The notes beneath the pieces are model-generated. The model ran no database searches. It was not told the DNA's origin and saw only the letters and a program-made list of their open reading frames with translations. Positions 1 through 7,060 of a stretch of 16,302 bases of DNA are shown here, piece after piece. A program made the position numbers and the translations under genes. This stretch comes from Mycolicibacterium porcinum. GTDB taxonomy: Bacteria; Actinomycetota; Actinomycetes; Mycobacteriales; Mycobacteriaceae. How positions within the stretch are numbered: the first letter of the stretch is position 1; the number at the start of each line of letters is the position of its first letter. The stretch is from assembly GCA_001942045.1 (NCBI GenBank), contig MSTD01000078.1:1-16302 (forward strand). Reading direction: 5' to 3'.

Positions 1-46
1 GTCACCCACCGCTGCGGTGCTGCCGGTCACCGCAGCGGTGGGTGAC
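1..46. repeat. Perfect inverted repeat, 19-bp arms, 8-base loop
   Basis: Bases 1-19 (GTCACCCACCGCTGCGGTG) are the exact reverse complement of bases 28-46, with CTGCCGGT between them. The arms lie inside the exported-protein reading frame and encode the related peptides PTAAV and STAAV. The repeat may extend beyond the left edge of the window. The mRNA could form a very stable hairpin here. Confidence 0.85.
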
Positions 47-492
47 TGAGCGGTGCCGCCGGTCACGGTTGCCGCAGTGGGAGCCTGCCCGGTCGTGCCC
101 GTGACGCCCACCGACTCGGGGGCCTCGCCGGTCGAAGCCGAACGCGCTGCCGGCCCGGACGACTGGCTGGCGCCCACTTTGGCCGTGGGGCCGCTCGACG
201 CCGACGACCCGCCCGCACCGACCTTGGCCTTCGGGCCGGTCGACGCGTTCGGCCCTGTGACGCCGCCGCCGGAATTCTTCGCCCCACCGGCACGTTGGTT
301 GCCGACCTTGGCGCTGTGGTCGGACTTCTTCTTCTTTTTGTCCTTGTGATCGAAGATGTCCAGGACGTCGAAGCCGATCCCGAACAGATCGGCCGAGGCC
401 ACCGCGGTGCCGAGCATGCCCGGCCCAGCCACCATGGCACCACAAGCGATCGCACACCCAGCTGCGGTGTTACGCATCCATGACCGGTCCAC
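1..492 (-). CDS. Exported low-complexity protein, N-terminal part (cut by window edge)
   Basis: The frame is open from about 492 to the first base of the window, so the C-terminus is missing. A GTG at 492 has a G-rich Shine-Dalgarno-like run (GGGGGG) about 8 bases upstream and gives the start VDRSWMRNTAAG. An ATG at 477 is the alternative start. The N-terminus reads as a Sec signal peptide: a short basic stretch, a hydrophobic Ala/Gly/Met core, then a likely cleavage after AVASA before DLFGIGF. The mature part has an acidic/hydrophobic segment, a run of four lysines (DHKDKKKKSDH), then Gly/Ser/Thr/Ala/Val/Pro-rich sequence with the imperfect repeat GPxAKVGA and several TG/TAAV units. No catalytic domain is visible and I do not recognise the family. 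Secretion is inferred from the signal peptide. The usual GC-rich codon use and the signal peptide make a chance frame unlikely. Confidence 0.72.
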   Translation of the reverse strand, partial: MDRSWMRNTAAGCAIACGAMVAGPGMLGTAVASADLFGIGFDVLDIFDHKDKKKKKSDHSAKVGNQRAGGAKNSGGGVTGPNASTGPKAKVGAGGSSASSGPTAKVGASQSSGPAARSASTGEAPESVGVTGTTGQAPTAATVTGGTAQSPTAAVTGSTAAVGD

Positions 493-551
493 GAAAAGAT
501 CCCCCCAAAAGAGATCGCGGCAGAATTACCGCACGCACTGGAACAAGTTCC

Positions 552-579
552 CATTGTGACATACCGACAATGCTGTCGG
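552..579. promoter_or_regulatory. Overlapping inverted repeats in divergent intergenic region
   Basis: The 207 bases between the exported-protein gene and the cyclase gene hold no convincing gene. They contain two overlapping inverted repeats: CATTGT-N9-ACAATG at 552-572 and CCGACA-ATGC-TGTCGG at 564-579. The location between divergently transcribed genes suits an operator or activator site, but no known regulator consensus was matched and no clear -35/-10 pair was found. Confidence 0.35.
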
Positions 580-699
580 ATTTGCTGGACCACGGTTCGA
601 AATAGCGGCCGCGTCAATGTCGGTCAACCTGGTGGCTTGCGGCGATACCCTTTGTTCGTGGTGGTCAGCGAGTTCCGCCGGTCAGTGTGCATCCCCGAG

Positions 700-1986
700 A
701 TGGCGCTGAACAACCGCGTTCCGGCCCGCACACGGCATTACGCCGAGAGCGTGTCGAGCCGGCTGCGGGTATTGACCATCGCGACGTGCCTTGCCGCCGC
801 GGTATCCGGGGGGTTCGGGGTCTTTCAACTGATCCTCGGTGGACCGATGTGGCGGCTCGGCTTCGTCAACCTCGGCTCCGCCGCATTGTTCCTGTTGGTG
901 CCACTGCTGTACCGGTTCGGTGAATTGATCGCGCCCCTGGCGTTCTTCCTGTTCGCCTACGTTTCGGTTTCGACGATGTGCTTCGCCGTCGGGACAGGCT
1001 CGGGACTGCAGTTCTACTTCATCGTGGCGGCGTCGCTGGCGGTGCTGGTGTTGGGAATCGAGCGCATCGTGCTGGCCGGGACGCTGACGGCGCTGGCGGT
1101 AGCCGCGGCGATAGCGCTGGAAATTCTGGTTCCCGACGATCGGGGCCTGGGACCATCGTGGGCACTGACCGCGGGTTTCGTGCTTTCGGCCGTGTCCTCC
1201 GGCGTAATGGTGTTTGCCACAGTCTGGTTGTCGTTACGTGAGATGGCTAGCGCCGAAGCGGCCATGGAAGCCGAATATCAACGATCCGAGCAACTGCTGG
1301 CCAATATTCTCCCTACCACGATCGCTCAGCGGCTCAAGGAACCGTCACGCACGATCATCGCGGACAAGTACGACGACGCCTCGATCCTGTTCGCCGATAT
1401 CGCCGGCTACACCGAACGCGCCAGTGACATCACCCCGACAGAACTCGTGCGCTTCCTGGACCGCTTGTATACCGATCTCGATGCGCTGGTGGACCGGCAC
1501 GGCTTGGAGAAGGTCAAGACCAGCGGCGATTCCTACATGGTGGTGGCCGGGGTGCCCAAACCGCGCGCCGATCACATCGAGGCGCTGGCCTGTCTGGCTC
1601 TCGATCTGGCCGAGGCCGTCGCCGACCTCAAGGATCCGCGGGGCCGGGCAGTGCCGCTGCGGATCGGTCTGGCCGCGGGCCCGGTGGTGGCCGGGGTGGT
1701 CGGGGCCCGCAAGTTCTTCTACGACGTCTGGGGCGACGCGGTCAACGTCGCCTCACGTATGGAGACCACGGATGTCGCCGGACGAATTCAGGTACCGCAC
1801 AACGTGTATGAGCGGATCAGCCACATGTTCGTGCTCGAGGAGCGTGGCGATGTCGAGGTCAAGGGCAAGGGCCTGATGCACACGTGGTACTTGGTCGGAC
1901 GCCGCGACGATGCGGCGGCACGCACTCGGCCGGAGAATGCCGGCCAGGCGCGTGCCGCCTTGATCGTGCCGCCCGCCGGCGTCTAA
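700..1986 (+). CDS. cya: Membrane-anchored class III adenylate cyclase (Rv1625c-like)
   Basis: Converts ATP to cAMP; it acts at the inner membrane as a homodimer. The protein has 428 residues from the ATG at 700. An open frame continues upstream to 556, but that stretch is Cys/Trp-rich and reads as non-coding; GTG 685 is another possible start. Residues of about 20-180 form six hydrophobic helices, half of the mammalian cyclase membrane architecture. A helical linker (AEAAMEAEYQRSEQLLANILP) leads into the catalytic domain. All catalytic residues are present: metal aspartates D233 (FADIAGYTERAS) and D277 (SGDSYMVV), adenine-selecting K273 and D342, and transition-state N349 and R353 in FYDVWGDAVNVASR. 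This is the full set described for M. tuberculosis Rv1625c, to which the sequence is closely similar along its length. The gene converges on the Dps gene, and the two stop codons overlap. It faces away from the exported-protein gene. Confidence 0.95.
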   Translation: MALNNRVPARTRHYAESVSSRLRVLTIATCLAAAVSGGFGVFQLILGGPMWRLGFVNLGSAALFLLVPLLYRFGELIAPLAFFLFAYVSVSTMCFAVGTGSGLQFYFIVAASLAVLVLGIERIVLAGTLTALAVAAAIALEILVPDDRGLGPSWALTAGFVLSAVSSGVMVFATVWLSLREMASAEAAMEAEYQRSEQLLANILPTTIAQRLKEPSRTIIADKYDDASILFADIAGYTERASDITPTELVRFLDRLYTDLDALVDRHGLEKVKTSGDSYMVVAGVPKPRADHIEALACLALDLAEAVADLKDPRGRAVPLRIGLAAGPVVAGVVGARKFFYDVWGDAVNVASRMETTDVAGRIQVPHNVYERISHMFVLEERGDVEVKGKGLMHTWYLVGRRDDAAARTRPENAGQARAALIVPPAGV

Positions 1987-2468
1987 ACCTTGCGGTTCTC
2001 CGACTTGATCAGCCACGCCAGCTTCTCCAGACCGTCGATCAACTGGTGCAGGATGTCGGCGGTGGTCGGATCGTGCGCATCGACCGAATCGTGGACGCCG
2101 CGCAAGGTGCCGACCGTCGCATAGATCCGGGTGGTGATCAGGTCGACGACCTCGCCGGTGCTGCGCTCGTAGGCGGGGAACTCCGGCAGCGTCGTGCTCG
2201 CCACGACGGTGTCCGACCGGCCGTCCGGGACGGCGTCCAACGCGCGCATCCGTTCGGCGATCGTGTCGCTACCCTCCCTGGCGAAGTCCACGACCTCGTC
2301 GAGCTGCAGATGCAGATCCCGGAAGTTTGTGCCGACGACGTTCCAATGCGCCTGCTTGCCTTGCAGGCTGAGCTCGATCAAGTCGACGAGCACCTGCTGC
2401 AGATGGCCGCCGAGCTCCGGCTCGGCCTGGTAACCCTGGATATCCGATTCGTTGCGACGTGTACTCAT
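1983..2468 (-). CDS. dps2: Dps-family mini-ferritin (Dps2-like)
   Basis: A 161-residue DNA-binding ferritin of starved cells. It oxidises Fe(II) with peroxide, stores the iron in a dodecameric shell and limits Fenton damage to DNA. The ferroxidase residues are in place: H41 (KQAHWNVVG), H53 and D57 (DLHLQLDEVVDF), D68 and E72 (GSDTIAERM), matching E. coli H51, H63, D67, D78 and E82. Length and sequence closely resemble M. smegmatis Dps2 rather than Dps1; there is no long lysine-rich C-terminal tail. The start is the ATG at 2468, matching the Dps2 N-terminus from memory. A GTG at 2477 has better spacing to the AGGA motif and would add three residues. The gene is last in the minus-strand run, 59 bases after the DUF2339 gene, and probably has its own promoter given the palindrome just upstream. 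Its stop overlaps that of the convergent cyclase gene. Confidence 0.94.
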   Translation of the reverse strand: MSTRRNESDIQGYQAEPELGGHLQQVLVDLIELSLQGKQAHWNVVGTNFRDLHLQLDEVVDFAREGSDTIAERMRALDAVPDGRSDTVVASTTLPEFPAYERSTGEVVDLITTRIYATVGTLRGVHDSVDAHDPTTADILHQLIDGLEKLAWLIKSENRKV

Positions 2469-2485
2469 GCCATACACAACGAGTC

Positions 2486-2510
2486 CTAATCTGGAATCAG
2501 TCCAGATTAG
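2486..2510 (-). promoter_or_regulatory. Palindromic operator candidate for dps2
   Basis: CTAATCTGGA (2486-2495) and TCCAGATTAG (2501-2510) form a perfect 10-bp inverted repeat around a 5-base spacer. Read on the minus strand, the first arm contains TAATCT, which fits a -10 hexamer, and the last two bases of the second arm begin the AGGA ribosome-binding motif of dps2. A bound repressor would therefore block transcription, or an RNA hairpin would mask the ribosome-binding site. There is no T tract, so a terminator for the upstream DUF2339 gene is less likely. The regulator is not identified; a metal- or peroxide-responsive repressor would suit the target. Confidence 0.6.
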
Positions 2511-2527
2511 AACATTTGTGGCCATCC

Positions 2528-4288
2528 TCACATGGGCTGCCTACCGGCCAGCCGGTCCTGCTGATTGAGCAGTCGGGCATATCCGGCGCCCATGCCCAGC
2601 AGCGCCAGCCCGACGACGATGAACACCGCGACGCGGAACATCCCGTCGAGAGTTCCCAGGTCGAACAGGAACAACTTCGCCATGGCGGCGGCGACGAGTG
2701 TCATTCCGCCGCCGATCGGCAGCGAGCGGTGCGCTCTGGGGCGGCGCGCGGCGTAGCCGAGCAGTCCGGCCGCGACGGCGATCCAGCAGATGGTCGCCGC
2801 CATGTGCCCGCCGAAGAAGCCGGCACCGGTCCCGCCGACGGCAACGCCCGCCGTGACGGTGAACATCGTGACGGCATACCCGCCCGCCACGGCCGCCGCC
2901 ACCCACACCAACCGGACCAGTTCGCGGTCCGTATCGTCGTCGACCGACCACGCCCACGAGATGGCAGCGGCCGCGGCGATCGCCAGGACACTACCGATCA
3001 GCACCGAAACAGTAAGTCCGGCAGACAGTTTCGTGGCATGCACCAGGATCTCGGGAGGAGCCGAGTCGAGGTAGATCATGCCCCCGACCGCGGCCAGGCC
3101 GACGGCGATCCACCGTGTCACAACATGACGACGGCCCGCGACGGCAACCGCGGCACCCATCGCGAGTACCACCGGCCCGGCCACCGGACCGTCGAAGGCC
3201 ACCAGCACCGCGATCAGCGCGGCGGCGGCCGCCAGCACCGACCACACCTGGCGGGCCACGACGTTCATCCCCGGTACCCGGTCACCAAGGGCCACGATCC
3301 CCACCAGGGCCGCTGCCAGTGCTGCCACCAGCAGGGCCGCAATGGTGCGATCGACGGCGGCGGCCACACACAGCACCGGCAGTACGCCTGCCGCGGTCAA
3401 CACCGCCGTCGCCCCCGGCCGGGTGGTCCCCCGCAGCACCAGCACGCCACCGGCCAACGCCAGCACTGCCGCCAGCCCGCAGGTCAACGCGAGGACCAGG
3501 TCATCCCGGCCGTCGATCGCCGCCGCCACCAGCGCGAACAACAGTGGCAGCGTGGGGGCCGCAATGCGCGCCGCGAACAACCAGAGCCAGTCGCGACCCA
3601 ACTGAAGCGGCAGCGCGGCGCCCGACAGGGCCAGCATGAACCCGATCAGCAGCAGCGTGACCCCGTCGGTGACGACCGGCGCCAAGGCGATCAGCGGCAC
3701 CAGGACCAGCAAGCCCAGCTGTTCGGAGTCCCACCGCCGCGCCAGCATCAAGCCACCGCCGCCGATCGCCGCGGCCAGTGCCAGACCGACCGGCGGCGAC
3801 ACCCAGTCATAGATCGTCGTCACGGCGATCACGTCCATGTACGCGGCGGCAATACCGGTCGCGGCCAACGCGATCGCCCCGACCCGGCCGCCCGGACGAC
3901 GATTGAGCCACACCCCGGCGCCAACCAGTCCCGCAGCCAGAACCGCACCCGCGGTCACCCGGAATTCCGGTCGCAAGATCCCCGCCTGCGCGGCGAGAAC
4001 CAGCAGCAGCACCACACCGGTGAGGGTGACGGTCACGCCGGCCACGGCGAGCGCCTTGCCGATCCAGCCTTCGGACCGTTCCGGACGGGGCGGGACGGGA
4101 GCGACGGTCGGCACCCACGATGGTGGCGGTGCAGCAGCCGCGGCCGATGGTGCGGGTGCAGGCGCTAGGGGCTGATCGAGCATGCGGCCCAACTCCCCCA
4201 GATCCGCCGACACCCGGCTCATATACGCCGAGATCGCGGCAAGATCCGACGACATCCGGGCGATCACGATGCGATGAGGTTCGGTCAT
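2528..4288 (-). CDS. DUF2339 family polytopic membrane protein
   Basis: A 586-residue integral membrane protein of unknown function. Residues 1-40 are soluble and likely helical or coiled-coil (MSSDLAAISAYMSRVSADLGE), followed by a Pro/Ala-rich linker to about residue 70. From WIGKALAVAG onward, about fifteen or more hydrophobic segments fill the rest, including glycine-rich stretches and the motif AAYMDVIAVTTIYDW typical of DUF2339 proteins. The C-terminus retains the family pattern LFLFDLGTLDGMFRVAVFIVVGLALLG, here with a short basic tail. No enzymatic motif is visible. It lies 43 bases after the response-regulator gene on the same strand, so it is a plausible co-transcribed member or target of that two-component system. 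The start is the ATG at 4288 with only a weak ribosome-binding site; a second ATG lies 11 codons in. Confidence 0.88.
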   Translation of the reverse strand: MTEPHRIVIARMSSDLAAISAYMSRVSADLGELGRMLDQPLAPAPAPSAAAAAPPPSWVPTVAPVPPRPERSEGWIGKALAVAGVTVTLTGVVLLLVLAAQAGILRPEFRVTAGAVLAAGLVGAGVWLNRRPGGRVGAIALAATGIAAAYMDVIAVTTIYDWVSPPVGLALAAAIGGGGLMLARRWDSEQLGLLVLVPLIALAPVVTDGVTLLLIGFMLALSGAALPLQLGRDWLWLFAARIAAPTLPLLFALVAAAIDGRDDLVLALTCGLAAVLALAGGVLVLRGTTRPGATAVLTAAGVLPVLCVAAAVDRTIAALLVAALAAALVGIVALGDRVPGMNVVARQVWSVLAAAAALIAVLVAFDGPVAGPVVLAMGAAVAVAGRRHVVTRWIAVGLAAVGGMIYLDSAPPEILVHATKLSAGLTVSVLIGSVLAIAAAAAISWAWSVDDDTDRELVRLVWVAAAVAGGYAVTMFTVTAGVAVGGTGAGFFGGHMAATICWIAVAAGLLGYAARRPRAHRSLPIGGGMTLVAAAMAKLFLFDLGTLDGMFRVAVFIVVGLALLGMGAGYARLLNQQDRLAGRQPM

Positions 4289-4331
4289 GCCGTCATCGTG
4301 GCAACAAAACCTGCCGCCGTGATGAGTAGGA

Positions 4332-4985
4332 CTACTCGTCGAGGCCGTGTTCTATGGCGTAGCGGGCCAATTCGACCCGGTTGGCCACCTGCAGTTTGCG
4401 GAACGTCGCCTGGACATGGTTCTCGACCGTACGGTGACTCAACGACAAGCGGGTTGCGATCTGCTTGGCCGTCAACCCTTTTGCCACGTAGCGCAGCACC
4501 TCGGTCTCCCGCTCGGTCAGGCTCGGCGTGGCCGGGCCGTCGTCGGGCCGTTGCGCGATGCGCCGGTACTCGCCGAGCACCAGCCCCGCCAGACCCGGGG
4601 TAAACACCGCACGCCCCTCCGCGGTGGCCCGCACCGCCGCGGACAGGTCTGCCTTCGACGCGCTCTTCACCAGATACCCGGTGGCCCCGGCCTTCACCGC
4701 TTCCAGGACGTCGTCGCGCTCGTCGGATGCCGAGAGCACCAGCACCCGTGATGACGGTGACACCGTGAGCACCTCCGCGGTGGCAGCGGCGCCGCTGCCG
4801 TCGGACAAGCTCATGTCCATCACCACCACGTTGGGCAGCACCACTCCGGCCCGTCTGCGCGCCGAGGCCACCCCGTCGGCCGTGGCCACCACGTCGAATC
4901 CCTCGTCGGCAAGGTCGCGGGCCACCGCGTCGCGCCAGATCGGATGGTCATCGACGACCATCACCGTCAGTGCGGTCTGTGTCAT
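4332..4985 (-). CDS. NarL/FixJ (LuxR-type) response regulator
   Basis: A 217-residue cytoplasmic transcription factor activated by phosphotransfer from the kinase encoded just upstream. The receiver domain spans residues about 6-122, with acidic pocket D12/D13 (VVDDHPIWRD), phosphoacceptor D57 (VVVMDMSLSDGSG), switch residue S85 and conserved K107 (GYLVKS). The C-terminal GerE/LuxR helix-turn-helix is at about 154-212 (LTERETEVLRYVAKGLTAKQ, then SHRTVENHV). The start is the ATG at 4985: it has a strong AGGGG motif about 7 bases upstream and overlaps the kinase stop as ATGA, which indicates translational coupling. The open frame upstream to 5090 is a kinase-gene shadow. Target genes are unknown; neighbouring DUF2339 and dps2 are candidates by position only. 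The pair resembles the actinobacterial MacR/MacS type, which I judge likely but not certain. Confidence 0.94.
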   Translation of the reverse strand: MTQTALTVMVVDDHPIWRDAVARDLADEGFDVVATADGVASARRRAGVVLPNVVVMDMSLSDGSGAAATAEVLTVSPSSRVLVLSASDERDDVLEAVKAGATGYLVKSASKADLSAAVRATAEGRAVFTPGLAGLVLGEYRRIAQRPDDGPATPSLTERETEVLRYVAKGLTAKQIATRLSLSHRTVENHVQATFRKLQVANRVELARYAIEHGLDE

Positions 4986-6136
4986 GCCTGTCCCCTCTCG
5001 GTCGCGGGCCGGCCCGGGCGAGGCAGCGTCAGTTCCCATTCCGTGCCGCATCCCGGCGCGGTGTGCAACTGCGCCTGCCCGCCCAGCCAATCCATACGTC
5101 CCACAATCGATTTCGCGATCCCTACGTGGCCTTCCCGGGCCGCCTCGGCCAGCCGGCCCTCGCCGATACCCACGCCGTCGTCGCGGATGCTCACGGTCAC
5201 CGAATCCCCCAGGTCCTCGAGCAGCACGAAAACCCGGGCATCGGGCCCGGCATGCGCTGCCGCATTGTCCAGGGCATTGCTTGCCGCGGCGAACAACTCG
5301 TGGGCGGCTTCGGAATCGAGCAACACCGGCTCCGCGGGCAGACTGACCGATACCCGATCAGAAGCGCGGGCGCGTAGCAACGCCCCGATGTCAGTGGCCC
5401 CACCGCTGTGCACTTCCGGGTCAGGCGCGCTGACCAGCCTGCGCAGGGCACGCTCCTGTTCGCCGGCGAGTTCGGCCAATTGGGCTGTCTCGCCGCCGAT
5501 CTCGCGGCCCCGCCGCGACACCAGGGCCAGCACCTGGATGGCCCCGTCGTGGACCCGACGCGACAGGCGCTCTCGTTCCTCCAGTGAGGCGGCCAGCCGC
5601 ACGGCGCGCTCCAACTCGGCATGCGCGCGACGTGCGGTCTGGGCGGCCATCCCCACCGCCAGTCCCACCGCCAGTTCGATGACGATGGTGGCGTTGCGAC
5701 CCAGATTGACACTGACATAGCCCTTCAGCGCGGCCGCTGCGGCCATCACCGCCAGCCCGGCCGCCATCCCTCCGGCCGGGCCGAACTGCAACGCGGCCGA
5801 GATGGTGGCGTTGGTGGCCCACAGCGTGGTGGGCCACGACTGGTTGTCGGCGATCCAGTGCTCGGACGCGACCAGTTCGGTGGACAGCATGAGAGCCAGG
5901 ACAACGACGATCTCGGCGATCACCCACGACGGGCGGCGGCCGAACCCCTGCAGATACGCGATTGCGCACGCGATGCTCCAGACGATCAGGACCGCGCACA
6001 GCACGCCCCCGAGGACCGGCCGTGTCAGGTCGTCGTTGATCGCGATCTGAAATCCCAGCGCATACAGGCAGCTCAGCAGCCGGAAGATCTGCGCGGCCCG
6101 CCACAATGGCGTGACCGGGTCCGGGTGGCGCTGCAT
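4982..6136 (-). CDS. Membrane sensor histidine kinase (MacS-like)
   Basis: Autophosphorylates and passes phosphate to the NarL-type regulator encoded next. The protein has 384 residues from the ATG at 6136. The N-terminal half (about 10-165) has around six hydrophobic helices with almost no extracytoplasmic loops, resembling the DUF5931 sensor region of MacS-type kinases (PLWRAAQIFRLLSCLYALGF), so the signal is probably sensed in or near the membrane. The HisKA_3-type dimerisation helix holds phosphoacceptor H196 (LSRRVHDGAIQVLALV). The ATPase domain has the N box at N291 (ALDNAAAHA), the G1 box RDDGVGIG at 318-325 and a C-terminal GCGTEWELTLP. The ribosome-binding site is weak. Upstream in-frame sequence to 6247 overlaps the sulfurtransferase gene and does not look coding. 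It sits 56 bases after the sulfurtransferase stop, so read-through from that operon is possible. The signal is unknown. Confidence 0.92.
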   Translation of the reverse strand: MQRHPDPVTPLWRAAQIFRLLSCLYALGFQIAINDDLTRPVLGGVLCAVLIVWSIACAIAYLQGFGRRPSWVIAEIVVVLALMLSTELVASEHWIADNQSWPTTLWATNATISAALQFGPAGGMAAGLAVMAAAAALKGYVSVNLGRNATIVIELAVGLAVGMAAQTARRAHAELERAVRLAASLEERERLSRRVHDGAIQVLALVSRRGREIGGETAQLAELAGEQERALRRLVSAPDPEVHSGGATDIGALLRARASDRVSVSLPAEPVLLDSEAAHELFAAASNALDNAAAHAGPDARVFVLLEDLGDSVTVSIRDDGVGIGEGRLAEAAREGHVGIAKSIVGRMDWLGGQAQLHTAPGCGTEWELTLPRPGRPATERGQA

Positions 6137-6192
6137 TCGCCCAGCATAAAGTTGCCGACCGGCACCCGGCCGCAGCGATTTCGCGGGTCGGG

Positions 6193-7050
6193 TCAGTGCT
6201 CGCCGGTGGACACGGGGCGGTCCGGATTCGACGCCCACTCCGACCACGACCCGGGGTACAGCGCCGCGTCCACTCCGGCCGCAGCCAGCCCGGCCACCGC
6301 GAGGGCCGCGGTCACCCCCGACCCGCAGTACGTGCCGACGTCCGCTCCGGCGGCGACGCCACGGTCGGTGAGCAGCGCGCGGAGCCGCGCCTCCGGAAGC
6401 AACGTCCCGTCTGCGGCGAGCAGCTGCGTGCTGGGCAGATTGACCGCCCCGGGGATGTGCCCAGCCAGCGGGTCGACGGGTTCGACCTCGCCGCGGAACC
6501 GTTCGGGTGCCCGCGCGTCCAGAAGCAGGTCCACTTCGGACTGCGTCTGTTCGGCGGTCAGGGTGCGCAGCGCCCCGTGGTAGAGGTCTGTGTGAATGAC
6601 GGCGACATCGCCGGGCGCGGGCGTGACCGGGCCGCTCTCCAGTGCCTCACCCGCCGCCGTCCAGGCCGGAAGGCCGCCGTCGAGGATGCGGACACCGCTG
6701 ATCCCGGCCGCGGTCAACACCCACCACGCCCGGGCCGACCCGGCGCGGTTCCAGTCGTCGTAGACGACGGTGGGCACATCGTTGCGGATCCCCCAACGAC
6801 GTGCCGCCGCCTGCAGATCGGCTCCCGACGGCAGTGGATGGCGTCCTCGGCCGGCGACTCGGTGATCGGTCAGCTCGTCGTCCAGTGAGACATACACGGC
6901 GCCGGGCAGGTGGCCGGCCAGATACGCCTGTTCACCATCGGGCTCCGCCAGCGACCAGCGCACGTCCAGCACGACGACAGGATGCCCGGATGCGAGGCGG
7001 TCACGAAGCTCGTCGGCGGTGACGAAGACGTCATTACGCGCGGAAACCAC
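6193..7050 (-). CDS. Two-domain rhodanese-type sulfurtransferase
   Basis: A 285-residue cytoplasmic enzyme that moves sulfane sulfur from thiosulfate or 3-mercaptopyruvate to a thiol or cyanide acceptor through a cysteine persulfide. Two rhodanese domains are visible: an inactive N-terminal one (about 8-135, with AYLAGHLPGAVYV and YDDWNRAGSARAWW) and a catalytic C-terminal one (about 165-280, with AGHIPGAVNLP). The active-site Cys is C242 in YCGSGVTA. The CGSGVT loop is the form usually seen in 3-mercaptopyruvate sulfurtransferases, so that substrate is favoured over thiosulfate. The start is a GTG at 7050. It follows the ABC-transporter ATPase gene by only 10 bases on the same strand, so it is very probably the last gene of the transporter operon. 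This suggests a link between the imported amino acid and sulfur metabolism. Confidence 0.93.
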   Translation of the reverse strand: MVSARNDVFVTADELRDRLASGHPVVVLDVRWSLAEPDGEQAYLAGHLPGAVYVSLDDELTDHRVAGRGRHPLPSGADLQAAARRWGIRNDVPTVVYDDWNRAGSARAWWVLTAAGISGVRILDGGLPAWTAAGEALESGPVTPAPGDVAVIHTDLYHGALRTLTAEQTQSEVDLLLDARAPERFRGEVEPVDPLAGHIPGAVNLPSTQLLAADGTLLPEARLRALLTDRGVAAGADVGTYCGSGVTAALAVAGLAAAGVDAALYPGSWSEWASNPDRPVSTGEH

Positions 7051-7060
7051 GCCGTCGACG

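Noticed and set aside
63..617. 184-codon minus-strand frame overlapping the exported-protein gene
   Set aside because: Arg/Pro-rich shadow; the neighbouring frame has a signal peptide and a good ribosome-binding site.
556..699. N-terminal extension of the cyclase back to 556
   Set aside because: The extra 48 codons are Cys/Trp-rich and unlike the Rv1625c N-terminus; the segment contains the intergenic dyads.
2486..2510. Rho-independent terminator after the DUF2339 gene
   Set aside because: The dyad is not GC-rich and no T tract follows on the minus strand; an operator role for dps2 fits better.
2459..4168. 569-codon plus-strand open frame opposite the DUF2339 gene
   Set aside because: Composition is His/Gln/Arg-rich with no domain, as expected from the antisense of a GC-rich gene; the minus-strand protein has a clear membrane-family pattern.
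5621..6583. 320-codon plus-strand open frame across the kinase and sulfurtransferase genes
   Set aside because: It spans two recognised minus-strand genes and their gap and has no recognisable domain.
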